A DNA stretch of 17,852 nt from Comamonadaceae bacterium (GTDB taxonomy: Bacteria > Pseudomonadota > Gammaproteobacteria > Burkholderiales > Burkholderiaceae_C). Of the stretch, positions 6,311 to 14,407 are shown piece after piece; the stretch's first letter is position 1; each line of letters begins with the position of its first letter. The notes under the pieces are model-generated. The model had not been told where the DNA came from, made no database searches, and saw nothing but the letters and a program-made list of their open reading frames with translations. Location of the stretch: the NCBI GenBank assembly GCA_947457975.1, contig CANGYC010000015.1, positions 1 through 17,852 of the forward strand, written 5' to 3'. The translations under genes were made by a program, and so were the position numbers.

Positions 6311-7312
6311 TCAAGGCGCCTTGACCGGCACCACAGCAGCGCCCTCGGCCTGGGCTGGATGGGTCCCGGTCTGGATGGCTATGCCAGGCGCCGCATGGCT
6401 GCCCGACAGGCTCATCACATAGGCGGCCACCACATGAATCTGCTCGGGCGTGAGCTTGGCGTTCTGCGCCGGCATCACATTGGTCTTGCCGTTCTTGATG
6501 ATGTTGACGATGGCCGCCTCACCCCAGCCATGAAGCCAGTAGTTGTCTGTCAGGTTGGGTGCACCCAAGGCCTTGTTGCCTTTCCCATCCACACCATGAC
6601 AGGCCGCACAAGCGCCATAGGACTGCTTGCCGCTGAAGGCCTTGATCTCGTTGTGCGGGCTGCCCGACAGCGACAGCACGTAGTGCGCCAGGTCGCTGAT
6701 GGCCGCCTCGCTGGCAAACGCCGCCCCCATCGGGGGCATGACGCCTTGCCGGCCTTCGGTGATGGTCTTGACGATGTGCTCACCGGACAGTGGCCCCAGC
6801 CAGGCGGCGTTGCCGTTGGTGAGATTGGGATAGCCCTTGCTGCCGCGTGCGTCCGAGCCATGGCACTGCGAGCAGTTGTTCATGAACTGGCGCTCGCCAA
6901 TGGCCAGGGCCCGTGGGTCCTTGGCCAGTTCAGCCACGGGCTTGGCCGTGAACTCGGCATACAGCGGCGCCAGAGTCTCGCGCATGCGCACCAGGTCGGC
7001 CTGGTGCTCGGCGACCTGCGACCACTTCTGGCTGCCCTGGTAGCTGCCCAGTCCCGGGTAGATGGCCAGGTAGACCAGGCCAAACACCACGGTCAGGATG
7101 AACAGCCACATCCACCAGCGAGGCAGCGGGTTGTTGTACTCGCGCAGGTCCTCGTCCCAAACGTGGCCGGTGGTGTTGTCCTTCTGTGCCGCCTCGCTGG
7201 GCTTGACGCGAGCCTTGCCAGCCAGCCACAGCAGCACGGCGCAAGCCAGGATGGACACCACCGAGATGACCGCCACATACCAGGACCAGAAGCTGTTGAA
7301 GAAATCACTCAT
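6311..7312 (-). CDS. ccoP: cytochrome c oxidase cbb3-type subunit III (dihaem cytochrome c)
   Basis: A 333-residue membrane-anchored dihaem cytochrome c that accepts electrons and passes them to CcoO/CcoN. Two N-terminal helices (about 12-31 and 66-86) flank the conserved DNTTGHVWDEDLREYNNPLPRWW stretch (45-67). Haem sites are C147-SQ-C150-H151 and C235-AA-C238-H239; likely Met ligands are in GVMPPMG (about 190-196) and NVMPAQ (about 279-284). The C-terminal 30 residues are Ala/Pro-rich low complexity. The ATG overlaps the ccoQ stop by four bases (ATGA). Confidence 0.97.
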   Translation of the reverse strand: MSDFFNSFWSWYVAVISVVSILACAVLLWLAGKARVKPSEAAQKDNTTGHVWDEDLREYNNPLPRWWMWLFILTVVFGLVYLAIYPGLGSYQGSQKWSQVAEHQADLVRMRETLAPLYAEFTAKPVAELAKDPRALAIGERQFMNNCSQCHGSDARGSKGYPNLTNGNAAWLGPLSGEHIVKTITEGRQGVMPPMGAAFASEAAISDLAHYVLSLSGSPHNEIKAFSGKQSYGACAACHGVDGKGNKALGAPNLTDNYWLHGWGEAAIVNIIKNGKTNVMPAQNAKLTPEQIHVVAAYVMSLSGSHAAPGIAIQTGTHPAQAEGAAVVPVKAP

Positions 7313-7458
7313 GAGCTTGACTCCTCGTCCTTCAGCGGCATGACCGCCGCCTCATCAAATGCCTGCCGGCGTGCGGGCAGGTAGGCCCAAACCAAGATGC
7401 CGACGAAGACCGCAAACGCGGCCACGGTGACGGCGCTGCGCAAGAAATTGATGTCCAT
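7309..7458 (-). CDS. ccoQ: cbb3-type cytochrome oxidase subunit CcoQ
   Basis: A 49-residue single-helix protein, MDINFLRSAVTVAAFAVFVG at the N-terminus, with the helix continuing to residue 26 (GILVWAY), then an acidic tail ending LKDEESSS. Size, position between ccoO and ccoP, and the helix followed by a PARRQAFDEAA-type tail identify CcoQ, which stabilises CcoP in the complex. AAGGA precedes the ATG (7456-7458) by about nine bases. The stop TGA shares four bases with the ccoP start. Confidence 0.93.
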   Translation of the reverse strand: MDINFLRSAVTVAAFAVFVGILVWAYLPARRQAFDEAAVMPLKDEESSS

Positions 7459-7472
7459 ACCGCTTGTCCTTC

Positions 7473-8078
7473 TTACTTCAGTGCCAGGCCCAGGCCCTGC
7501 AGATAGGCCACCATGGCATCGAGTTCGGTCCGGCCCTGGAGCTCAGCCGGCGCGGCGGCGATCTGCGCATCGGTGTAGGGCACGCCGGCCACGCGCAGGG
7601 CCTTCATGCGGGCCTGGATGGGCCAGGCGTCCACGGCCGCCTTCTCCAGCCAGGGATAGGCCGGCATGATGGATTCGGGCACCAGATCGCGCGGGCTCAC
7701 CAGGTGCAGGCGCTGCCACTCGTCGCTGTACTTGCCGCCCACACGGTGCAGATCGGGGCCGGTGCGCTTGCTGCCCCACTGGAAAGGGTGGTCGTAGACA
7801 TACTCGCCCGCCACCGAGTAGTGGCCGTAGCGCATGGTTTCGGCCACCAGGGGGCGGATCATCTGCGAGTGGCAGTTGTAGCAACCCTCGCGCAGGTAGA
7901 TGTCGCGGCCGACCAGGCGCAGCGGCGTGTCGGGCGTCACGCCCGCAATCGGCTGCGTGGTCGATTTCTGGAAGAAGAGCGGCACGATCTCAACCAAACC
8001 GCCGACCGCTACCACCACCAGGATGAGGACGATCATCAACCAGTTGCTGGTTTCAACTTTTTCGTGTGAGAAAGACAT
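7473..8078 (-). CDS. ccoO: cytochrome c oxidase cbb3-type subunit II (monohaem cytochrome c)
   Basis: A 201-residue membrane-anchored monohaem cytochrome c. An N-terminal helix (about 13-36) precedes the haem motif C66-YN-C69-H70 in YLREGCYNCHSQMIRP. The axial Met is M138 in PESIMPAYPWL. WGSKRTGPDLHRVGGKY (101-117) is a further family hallmark. It carries electrons from CcoP to the binuclear centre of CcoN on the periplasmic side. It follows ccoN after 15 bases and precedes ccoQ after 14. Confidence 0.97.
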   Translation of the reverse strand: MSFSHEKVETSNWLMIVLILVVVAVGGLVEIVPLFFQKSTTQPIAGVTPDTPLRLVGRDIYLREGCYNCHSQMIRPLVAETMRYGHYSVAGEYVYDHPFQWGSKRTGPDLHRVGGKYSDEWQRLHLVSPRDLVPESIMPAYPWLEKAAVDAWPIQARMKALRVAGVPYTDAQIAAAPAELQGRTELDAMVAYLQGLGLALK

Positions 8079-8093
8079 GGTGGGAACTTGCTT

Positions 8094-9575
8094 TCAGGCC
8101 TGGGCCAGTTCGGTGGGGATGCGGCTGTCCTGGGCGCGGCCTGCCAAGATGGTTTTGGCCACATTCCAGGCCATCACGCCCATGCCGCCGAGGTACATCG
8201 CGCCACCCAAAAAGCGAATCACGTAGAAGGGATAGCTGGCTTTGACGCTTTCCACAAAGGTGTAAGTGAGTGAGCCATCGGCATTGATGGCTCGCCACAT
8301 CAGGCCCTGCATGACACCGGCGATCCACATGGAGGCGATGTAGAGCACGATGCCGATGGTGGACACCCAGAAATGCACCTCGATGGCGCGCTGGCTGTAC
8401 ATCTGCTTCTGGCCAAAGAGCCTGGGTACCAGGTAGTACAGCGCGCCCATGGAGATATAGCCCACCCAGCCCAGCGTGCCGCCGTGCACGTGCGCGATGC
8501 TCCAGTCGGTGTAGTGCGAGAGCGCATTGACCGTCTTGATGGACATCATGGGTCCCTCAAACGTGGCGATGCCATAGAAAGACAGGGCCACGATCATGAA
8601 GCGGATGATGGGGTCGTCGCGCAGCTTGTGCCAGGCGCCCGAGAGGGTCATCACGCCGTTGATCATGCCGCCCCAGCTGGGGGCCAGGAGGATCAGCGAG
8701 AACACCATGCCCAGCGACTGCGTCCAATCCGGCAGGGCCGTGAAGTGCAGGTGGTGCGGGCCGGCCCACATGTAGGTGAAGATCAGCGCCCAGAAGTGCA
8801 CGATGGACAGCCGATACGAGTACACCGGCCGCTCGGCCTGCTTGGGGATGAAGTAGTAGACGATGCCCAGAAAGCCGGCCGTCAGGAAGAAGCCCACCGC
8901 GTTGTGGCCATACCACCACTGCACCATGGCGTCCTGCACACCGGCATACACCGAGTAGGACTTCCACAGGCCCGCCGGAATGCTGATGGCGTTGGTGATG
9001 TGCAGCAGGGCCACGGCAATGATGAAGGAGCCATAGAACCAGTTGGCCACGTAGATGTGCCGGACCTTGCGGATGCCGATGGTGCCGAAGAACACGATGG
9101 CATAAGCCACCCAGGCCACGGCAATGGCGATGCTGATCGGCCACTCCAGCTCAGCGTATTCCTTGCCGCGCGTGATGCCCAGCGGCAGTGTGATGGCCGC
9201 CGCCACGATGACGGCCTGCCACAGCCAGAAATGCAGGGCCGCGAGCTTGTCCGAAATCACCCGAACCTGGCAGGTGCGCTGCACCACCCAGTAGCTGGTG
9301 GCAAAGAGCGCGCAGCCACCGAAGGCAAAGATGGCGGCATTGGTGTGCAGCGGCCGCAGGCGACCAAAGGACAGCCAGGCAATACCAAAGTTGAGCTCCG
9401 GCCAGGCCATCTGCGCGGCAATGAACACGCCCACCAGCATGCTGACCACGCCCCACACCACCGCCATCACAGCGAACTGGCGGACGATCTTGTCGTTGTA
9501 GGTGGCGGCCCGGGTGGCCGACCAGCCAGAGCTACTGGCGCCGGGAAAAGCAAGAGAGGGATTGGCAGCACTCAT
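8094..9575 (-). CDS. ccoN: cytochrome c oxidase cbb3-type subunit I (catalytic)
   Basis: A 493-residue haem-copper oxidase subunit with about 12 helices that reduces oxygen to water at high affinity and pumps protons. Ligands can be placed: H77 (PLHTNAAIF) and H364 for low-spin haem b, H362 (SIAHVHGG) for haem b3, and H224 ([11 protein letters not shown]), H274 and H275 (AGPHHLHF) for CuB. Y268 in [10 protein letters not shown] is at the position of the cross-linked tyrosine of C-type oxidases. All key residues are intact. The ATG (9573-9575) has AGGA seven bases upstream. The gene heads the ccoNOQPGH operon behind an FNR box 64.5 bp away. Confidence 0.98.
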   Translation of the reverse strand: MSAANPSLAFPGASSSGWSATRAATYNDKIVRQFAVMAVVWGVVSMLVGVFIAAQMAWPELNFGIAWLSFGRLRPLHTNAAIFAFGGCALFATSYWVVQRTCQVRVISDKLAALHFWLWQAVIVAAAITLPLGITRGKEYAELEWPISIAIAVAWVAYAIVFFGTIGIRKVRHIYVANWFYGSFIIAVALLHITNAISIPAGLWKSYSVYAGVQDAMVQWWYGHNAVGFFLTAGFLGIVYYFIPKQAERPVYSYRLSIVHFWALIFTYMWAGPHHLHFTALPDWTQSLGMVFSLILLAPSWGGMINGVMTLSGAWHKLRDDPIIRFMIVALSFYGIATFEGPMMSIKTVNALSHYTDWSIAHVHGGTLGWVGYISMGALYYLVPRLFGQKQMYSQRAIEVHFWVSTIGIVLYIASMWIAGVMQGLMWRAINADGSLTYTFVESVKASYPFYVIRFLGGAMYLGGMGVMAWNVAKTILAGRAQDSRIPTELAQA

Positions 9576-9632
9576 GAAAACGTCCTAGAACCCAATGTCT
9601 GGGCAGTGTGCCCACGGGGACTTTCGGCTGCG

Positions 9633-9646
9633 TTGACGTGGATCAA
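9633..9646. promoter_or_regulatory. FNR box upstream of ccoN
   Basis: TTGACGTGGATCAA, centre 9639.5, matches TTGAT-N4-ATCAA in all but one arm base. At -41.5 it would set the ccoN start near 9598 with a -10 hexamer CACACT (9605-9610), giving a 23-nt leader. Distance to the ATG is identical to that at hemN. Confidence 0.88.
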
Positions 9647-9680
9647 GCTTTTCGTCGAGCTGGACCACACCTGTCTGTTG

Positions 9681-9718
9681 CCTGACAAGTCAGGCCCGCC
9701 ACCGCTTCAGTCGGCGGG
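9681..9718 (-). terminator. tandem hairpins after ccoS, possible terminator or transcript stabiliser
   Basis: Two adjacent inverted repeats: CCCGCC/GGCGGG with a 12-base loop (9695-9700 with 9713-9718) overlapping the ccoS stop codon, and the near loop-less CCTGAC-AA-GTCAGG (9681-9694). No T-run follows on the minus strand, so they may slow rather than stop polymerase, or protect the ccoIS 3' end. Confidence 0.35.
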
Positions 9719-9853
9719 CGGATCCTGCAGGATGCGCTGGGCTTCGCTGTCCACGTCCTCGAACTGTCCGGTCCACACCGCCCAGGCCAGCACGCCCATC
9801 ACGCACAGCGCCAGCAGCACGGAAATCGGTACGAGGAGAAACAGAATGTCCAT
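9707..9853 (-). CDS. ccoS: cbb3-type cytochrome oxidase assembly protein CcoS
   Basis: A 48-residue protein, too short for many gene finders. Residues 1-27 (MDILFLLVPISVLLALCVMG onward) form one helix, followed by WAVWTGQFEDVDSEAQRIL, whose G-Q-F/Y-D/E-D-x-x-x-E/P-x-x-R-I/M-L pattern is the CcoS signature. CcoS is required for cofactor (haem/copper) insertion into the cbb3 oxidase. The ATG at 9851-9853 follows the ccoI stop by 10 bases with GAGG as ribosome site, so ccoI and ccoS are one transcript. Confidence 0.94.
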   Translation of the reverse strand: MDILFLLVPISVLLALCVMGVLAWAVWTGQFEDVDSEAQRILQDPPAD

Positions 9854-9863
9854 GGCCGCCTCG

Positions 9864-12266
9864 TCAGGACATCGATGCCGCAGTCAGCGGATCACCACGT
9901 GGTGCGCGGGCCAGGCGGGCAGCGTTGAGCACCACCAGCAGCGAGCTCAGCGCCATGCCCAGGCCCGCCAGCCAGGCCGGCAGCGAGCCGGCCAGGGCCA
10001 GCGGCACGCACACGGCGTTGTAGAGCAAGGCCCACCAGAGGTTCTGGCGCACCACGCGCATGGTGCGACGCGACTGGCCCAGCAGGTACAGGATGCGCAG
10101 CAAGGGGGCCGAAGGCATCACCAGGTCAGCCTGGGCCTGGGCCAGCGGCACCGATGGGCCCACGGCCAGCGAGACATCGGCGCGGGCCAGCACAGGGCCA
10201 TCGTTCAGGCCATCGCCCACCATCAGCACGCGGTGGCCGCTGCGCTGCAGCGCCTCCACATGCGCGAGCTTGGCCTGGGGAGTGCAGTCGCCCAGGGCCT
10301 GCGCCAGACCCAGGCGCTGGGCCAGGCGCTGCACCGTCACAAGGCGGTCGCCCGAGAGCAGCTGCACCTCCAGGCCCGCCGCCTGCAGCTGCGCCACCAG
10401 TACAGGCGCATCGGGCCGCAGCACCTCGTCCAGGTCAAAGCGCGCAATGCAACCCAGCTCATCGGTCAGGTACACCTGCATCACCGGTTGGTCGCTGGCT
10501 TGCACACCGCAAAATTCGGCACGCCCCAGCCGCACCCAGCCCTGAATGCCCACGTGCTGCGCCCCTTCGAGCCGGGCGCGCAACCCCTGCCCGGCCAGCT
10601 CCTGCAGGTCCACGGCTTCAAACGGCCAGGGCGTGGTGGTGAGCGCCGCCTCGTCGGCCAGGGCCTTGGAGACCGGGTGCAGCGAATGGCGGGCCAAGGC
10701 GGCCGCGACCTGCAAGGCCACAGGCTCGCTCCAAGCGCGCAGCCGGGGTGAGGCCAGCAGCGCGGTGTGGCGCAAGCCCATGCGCGCCTCGGTGAGCGTG
10801 CCCGTCTTGTCGAACACCACGGTGTCAATGCCCTGCAGTGCTTCCAGGGCCTGCAGCCTGCGCACCAGCACACCCTGCCGGGCCAGCCAGCCGGCGGCCG
10901 TGAGCATGGCGCTGGGCGTGGCCAGCGAGAGCGCGCAGGGGCAGGTGACCACCAGCACAGCCACCGCCGCCATCACGGCACGGGCCGGGTCGGTGGGCCA
11001 CCACCAAAGTGCTGCCCCGAGGGCCGCCAGCATCACGCCCCAGAGGAATGGGCGAGCCACGCGGTCGGCCAGCTGGGCCAGGCGCGGCTTGTCGAATGCC
11101 GCCTGCTGCATCAGGCTCACGATCTGGGCATAGCGGGTGGAGGTACCCAGGCGCTCCACGCGCACCAGCACGGTGGCGCTGAGGTTGTGGCTGCCCGCCA
11201 TCACCCCAGCACCGGGGCTGCGGGGCATGGGCCGGGACTCTCCGGTCAGCAAGGACTCGTCGACATGGGTCTGGCCCTCGAGCAGGGAGCCGTCAGCGGC
11301 AAAGGCTTCGCCCGGGCGCACACGGATGACATCACCCAGCCGGAGCCGGCGCACCGCGATGAGCTCGAAGCCGCCATCGGCCAGCTGCCGCTCCACGCTG
11401 TGCGGCAGGCGCTGCATCAGCGCATCGAGTGAGCCGGCCGTGCGTTCGCGCAAACGCTGCTCCAACCAGCGGCCGCTGAGCAGAAAGAACACAAACATGG
11501 TCAGCGAGTCAAAGTAGACCTCGGCGCCCCACCAGCCCTGGGGCTCGAAGGTGGCGGCCGAGCTGATGACAAAGGTGATGACGATGCCCAGTGCCACCGG
11601 CAGGTCCATGCTGATGCGGCGCTGGCGCAGGTCGCGCCAAGCATTGGAGAAGAAGGGGCGCGCAGAAAACAGCAGTACGGGCAGGGTGAGCACCCAGGAG
11701 GCCCAGCGAAGCAGCTGCGTGATGTCGGGCGTGATGCTGCCGGGCTCGGCAATGTAGGCCGGGTAGGCGTACATCATCACCTGCATCATGCAAAAGCCGG
11801 CCACCAGCCAGCGCCAGAGTACCAGGCGCGATTGGCGTCGACTGTCGGCCAGTACGGCCTGGTCAAGGTCGGGCACCAGTCGGTAGCCCTGCAGCTGGGC
11901 GGCGGCCAGCCATTGGGAAGGCCGGGTCTGTGCGGCCGACCACACGACACGCGCACGCTGCGAGGCGCTGCTGACCGTGGCCGACAGCACCCCCGGCATG
12001 CGGCTCAAGGCCTGTTCAACCGTGAGCGCACACGCCGCGCAATGCATGCCCTCCACACGCACCTGCGATGTCCAGGTGCCTTGCTCCGCCGGCTGGTCCG
12101 GTCCGGACCCCTGACTGAAATGCGACCACTCCTCAGGCTCGTCAAATACCTTCAGGGGGCTGTCGCCGAGCGCTGCGGCGGATGATGGAACGGGCGCGCC
12201 CCGTGAGGGCTTGGCCGGGGGCTGAGCCGGTAGCCCGGCAGGCAGCGGCGCTCTGAGAAGTGACAT
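9864..12266 (-). CDS. ccoI: copper-transporting P1B-type ATPase for cbb3 oxidase assembly
   Basis: An 800-residue P-type ATPase (CcoI/FixI) that exports copper from the cytoplasm for CuB insertion into CcoN. The N-terminal metal-binding motif is G73-MHC76-AA-C79; the first 65 residues are Pro/Ala-rich. Transmembrane segments lie at about 150-172, 184-203, 223-241, 254-266, 406-424 and 431-458, with the ion-site CPC at 442-444. Actuator TGES is at 341-344, phosphorylation motif DKTGT at 486-490 (D486), the HP motif at 530-531 (SLHPVS) and GDGLNDG at 684-690. All catalytic residues are present. The ATG at 12266 is one base from the start site predicted from the FNR box, so the message may be leaderless; no good Shine-Dalgarno is seen. 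Confidence 0.96.
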   Translation of the reverse strand: MSLLRAPLPAGLPAQPPAKPSRGAPVPSSAAALGDSPLKVFDEPEEWSHFSQGSGPDQPAEQGTWTSQVRVEGMHCAACALTVEQALSRMPGVLSATVSSASQRARVVWSAAQTRPSQWLAAAQLQGYRLVPDLDQAVLADSRRQSRLVLWRWLVAGFCMMQVMMYAYPAYIAEPGSITPDITQLLRWASWVLTLPVLLFSARPFFSNAWRDLRQRRISMDLPVALGIVITFVISSAATFEPQGWWGAEVYFDSLTMFVFFLLSGRWLEQRLRERTAGSLDALMQRLPHSVERQLADGGFELIAVRRLRLGDVIRVRPGEAFAADGSLLEGQTHVDESLLTGESRPMPRSPGAGVMAGSHNLSATVLVRVERLGTSTRYAQIVSLMQQAAFDKPRLAQLADRVARPFLWGVMLAALGAALWWWPTDPARAVMAAVAVLVVTCPCALSLATPSAMLTAAGWLARQGVLVRRLQALEALQGIDTVVFDKTGTLTEARMGLRHTALLASPRLRAWSEPVALQVAAALARHSLHPVSKALADEAALTTTPWPFEAVDLQELAGQGLRARLEGAQHVGIQGWVRLGRAEFCGVQASDQPVMQVYLTDELGCIARFDLDEVLRPDAPVLVAQLQAAGLEVQLLSGDRLVTVQRLAQRLGLAQALGDCTPQAKLAHVEALQRSGHRVLMVGDGLNDGPVLARADVSLAVGPSVPLAQAQADLVMPSAPLLRILYLLGQSRRTMRVVRQNLWWALLYNAVCVPLALAGSLPAWLAGLGMALSSLLVVLNAARLARAPRGDPLTAASMS

Positions 12267-12273
12267 GCGCCTG

Positions 12274-12343
12274 AGCTTAGGGCGTGTGCCGTGCAGAGGG
12301 CTTGACCTGGATCAAGCTGCGCCGGACTAAGCCGGCCTAAGCT
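12274..12343. promoter_or_regulatory. mirror-symmetric divergent FNR promoter for ccoI and the stress protein
   Basis: A central FNR box TTGACCTGGATCAA (12302-12315, within the longer palindrome GCTTGA-N6-TCAAGC at 12300-12317) is flanked by AGCTTAGG (12274-12281) and CCTAAGCT (12336-12343), exact reverse complements. Both are 29.5 bp from the box centre at 12308.5. Read outward each gives a -10 TAAGCT at the spacing expected for class II activation, with starts near 12267 (ccoI) and 12350 (usp). Confidence 0.8.
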
Positions 12344-12367
12344 GAAGTAAACCAAAGGAGCCAAGCC

Positions 12368-12811
12368 ATGTACCAACGTATTCTCATTCCCACCGACGGC
12401 AGCAAGCTCTCGCACAAGGCCGCACAGACGGGCCTTGAGCTGGCCGAACTCATGGGTGCCGACGTGGTGGCGCTCAACGTGGTGCCCAAGTACCCGGTGA
12501 GCTACTTTGAAGGAAGCGTCAGCGCGGGGGCGCAGGAAACCCAGCGCCTCGAAAAACTATGGGCCGAAAAGGCCGAGGCCGTGGTGGCCGAGCTCAAGGG
12601 CCAGGCCGAGGCCAAGGGCCTGAAAGCCAAGGCGGTGACCATGCGCTCAGACCTGGTGGCCGAGTCCATCATCGCCGCGGCCAAGAAGCACAAGTGCGAC
12701 CTGATCGTCATGGCCTCGCATGGCCGCAAAGGACTCAAGCGCCTGCTGCTGGGCAGCGAAACCACCAACGTGCTGACGCACTCGCCCCTGCCGGTGCTGG
12801 TGCTGCGCTGA
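12368..12811 (+). CDS. universal stress protein, UspA family
   Basis: A 147-residue single-domain Usp. It begins MYQRILIPTDGSKLSHKAA, with the conserved PTDGS, and ends with the nucleotide-binding loop MASHGRKGLKRLLLGSETTN, matching G/A-x2-G-x9-G-S of ATP-binding Usps except that the first Gly is Ala. The terminal strand SPLPVLVLR is typical. AGGAG lies 7 bases before the ATG. It sits divergently from ccoI on a shared FNR box, which implies induction at low oxygen; FNR/Anr-controlled Usp proteins that aid anaerobic survival are known in Pseudomonas. The specific client or ligand is unknown. Confidence 0.93.
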   Translation: MYQRILIPTDGSKLSHKAAQTGLELAELMGADVVALNVVPKYPVSYFEGSVSAGAQETQRLEKLWAEKAEAVVAELKGQAEAKGLKAKAVTMRSDLVAESIIAAAKKHKCDLIVMASHGRKGLKRLLLGSETTNVLTHSPLPVLVLR

Positions 12812-12812
12812 A

Positions 12813-12831
12813 GGCCGCCTGCGGCGCGGCC
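12813..12831. terminator. possible bidirectional hairpin between usp and matB
   Basis: GGCCGC-CTGCGGC-GCGGCC forms a GC-rich stem-loop in the 27 bases between the convergent genes; an alternative GCCGC-CT-GCGGC stem also exists. There is no T-run on either side, so termination efficiency cannot be judged. Confidence 0.4.
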
Positions 12832-12838
12832 CTCGCGC

Positions 12839-14383
12839 TCAGGCGGTGAACAGACCCTTGTGCTGATCGCGCAGCACGTTCTTCTGCACCTTGCCCATGG
12901 TGTTGCGTGGCAGCTCATCCACCACAAAGCAGCGCTTGGGTATCTTGAAGTTCGCCAGGCGTGACTTGAGCGCGGCGATCACCTCTTCGCCCGAGAGCTG
13001 CGCACCGGGCTTGAGCGTGAGCAGGGCCACGCCCACCTCGCCGAAGTCAGGGTGTGGCACGCCCACCAGGGCACTTTCGGCCACGCCGGGCATGTCGTTG
13101 ATGTAGCCCTCGATCTCGGCCGGGTAGACGTTGTAGCCGCCGCTGATGATCAGATCCTTGCTGCGGCCCACGATGACCACGTAGCCGCGCTCATCCACGA
13201 GGCCCACGTCGCCGGTCTTGAACCATCCATCGGCGGTGAACTCCTCGCGGGTTTTCTCGGGCATGCGCCAGTAGCCCTTGAACACATTGGGGCCACGCAC
13301 CTCGATCCCTCCAATCTCGCCCAAGGGCAGGTCCTTACCGGCCTCGTTGCGAACGCGCACGCCCACGCCCGGCAAGGGAAAGCCGACGGTGCCACCACGG
13401 CGCTCGGACTGGCCGCCAAAGCGGCTGTCGGCCTGGTAGGGGTTGGAGGTCAGCATGGCGGTTTCACTCATGCCGTAGCGCTCGAGGATGGTGTGGCCAG
13501 TGCGCGTCTGCCAGTCGCGGAAGGTCTCAATCAGCAGGGGGGCCGAGCCCGAAATGAACAAGCGCATGTGCCGGCAGGCCTCAGGCGTGAGCGAGGCCTC
13601 GCCCAGCATGCGCACATACAAGGTGGGCACGCCCATAAAGACCGTGGCTTCGGCCATCTTCGCTACCGCCAGCCGCGGATCGAACTTGGACAGCCAGATC
13701 ATCTTGCTGCCATTGATCAGCGCGCCATGGAGGGCCACGAACAAGCCGTGCACATGGAAGATGGGCAGCGCGTGGATCAGCACGTCACCGGGCTTCCAGC
13801 CCCAGTAGTCCTTGAGCGTGCGCGCATTGCTCAGCATGTTGCCGTGCGTGAGCATGGCGCCCTTGCTGCGGCCGGTGGTGCCGCTGGTGTAGAGAATGGC
13901 TGCCAGGTCATCGGCGCGCATCGGTGCAGGCTGATGCTGGTCGCTGCAATGCACGCTTCGCTCGAGCAGGCTGCCGGTGCGGTCATCATCCAGGGTGAAC
14001 ACCGCCTTGGCGCCGGCCTTGTAGGCGATCTGGCTGACCCAGCCAAAGTTCTTCTTGCTGCACACCACCACAGCCGGCTCGGCATTGCCGATGAAGTATT
14101 CGATCTCGGCGCTTTGGTAGGCCGTGTTCAAGGGCAGGAACACATAACCTGCACGCAGCACCGCCAGGTACAGCATCATGGCCTCGACCGATTTTTCCAC
14201 CTGCACCGCCACACGGGCACCGGGCTCCAGGCCCAGCGAGCTGAGCAGGTTGGCCATCATGGCGGTGGCCCGGTCCAGGTCGCGCCAGGAATAAGCAAGG
14301 CCTGAGTCGGTCTCGACCGCCACGCGGTCCAGGTCGGCAGGAAAGGCCGCACGCAGCGCGGCGAAAAGATTGTCTTGGCTCAT
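12839..14383 (-). CDS. matB: malonyl-CoA synthetase (malonate--CoA ligase)
   Basis: A 514-residue ANL-family acyl-CoA synthetase. It activates malonate (or methylmalonate) with ATP and CoA. The P-loop YTSGTTGRSKG is at 165-175, RYGMSET at 302-308, GWFKTGDVG at 386-394, the hinge GRSKD at 406-410, and the catalytic lysine K498 in PRNTMGKVQKN (492-502). The last motif and the LPLNTAY segment (84-90) are typical of MatB rather than long-chain fatty acid ligases. The ATG (14381-14383) follows the crotonase gene by 24 bases, so Bug protein, crotonase and MatB look like one operon. Substrate assignment is by resemblance to MatB; a related dicarboxylate or short acid is possible. Confidence 0.85.
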   Translation of the reverse strand: MSQDNLFAALRAAFPADLDRVAVETDSGLAYSWRDLDRATAMMANLLSSLGLEPGARVAVQVEKSVEAMMLYLAVLRAGYVFLPLNTAYQSAEIEYFIGNAEPAVVVCSKKNFGWVSQIAYKAGAKAVFTLDDDRTGSLLERSVHCSDQHQPAPMRADDLAAILYTSGTTGRSKGAMLTHGNMLSNARTLKDYWGWKPGDVLIHALPIFHVHGLFVALHGALINGSKMIWLSKFDPRLAVAKMAEATVFMGVPTLYVRMLGEASLTPEACRHMRLFISGSAPLLIETFRDWQTRTGHTILERYGMSETAMLTSNPYQADSRFGGQSERRGGTVGFPLPGVGVRVRNEAGKDLPLGEIGGIEVRGPNVFKGYWRMPEKTREEFTADGWFKTGDVGLVDERGYVVIVGRSKDLIISGGYNVYPAEIEGYINDMPGVAESALVGVPHPDFGEVGVALLTLKPGAQLSGEEVIAALKSRLANFKIPKRCFVVDELPRNTMGKVQKNVLRDQHKGLFTA

Positions 14384-14407
14384 GTCGTTGTTGGAATAGA
14401 GAGGGAC

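Noticed and set aside
8373..10751. A 792-codon plus-strand open frame antisense to ccoN, ccoS and part of ccoI
   Set aside because: It mirrors three well-conserved genes, crosses their promoter, has His/Gln/Gly-rich composition typical of antisense frames in GC-rich DNA, and shows no recognisable domain.
13052..14305. A 417-codon plus-strand open frame antisense to matB
   Set aside because: The matB product has every ANL catalytic motif; the antisense product is His/Gly/Ala-rich without domains.
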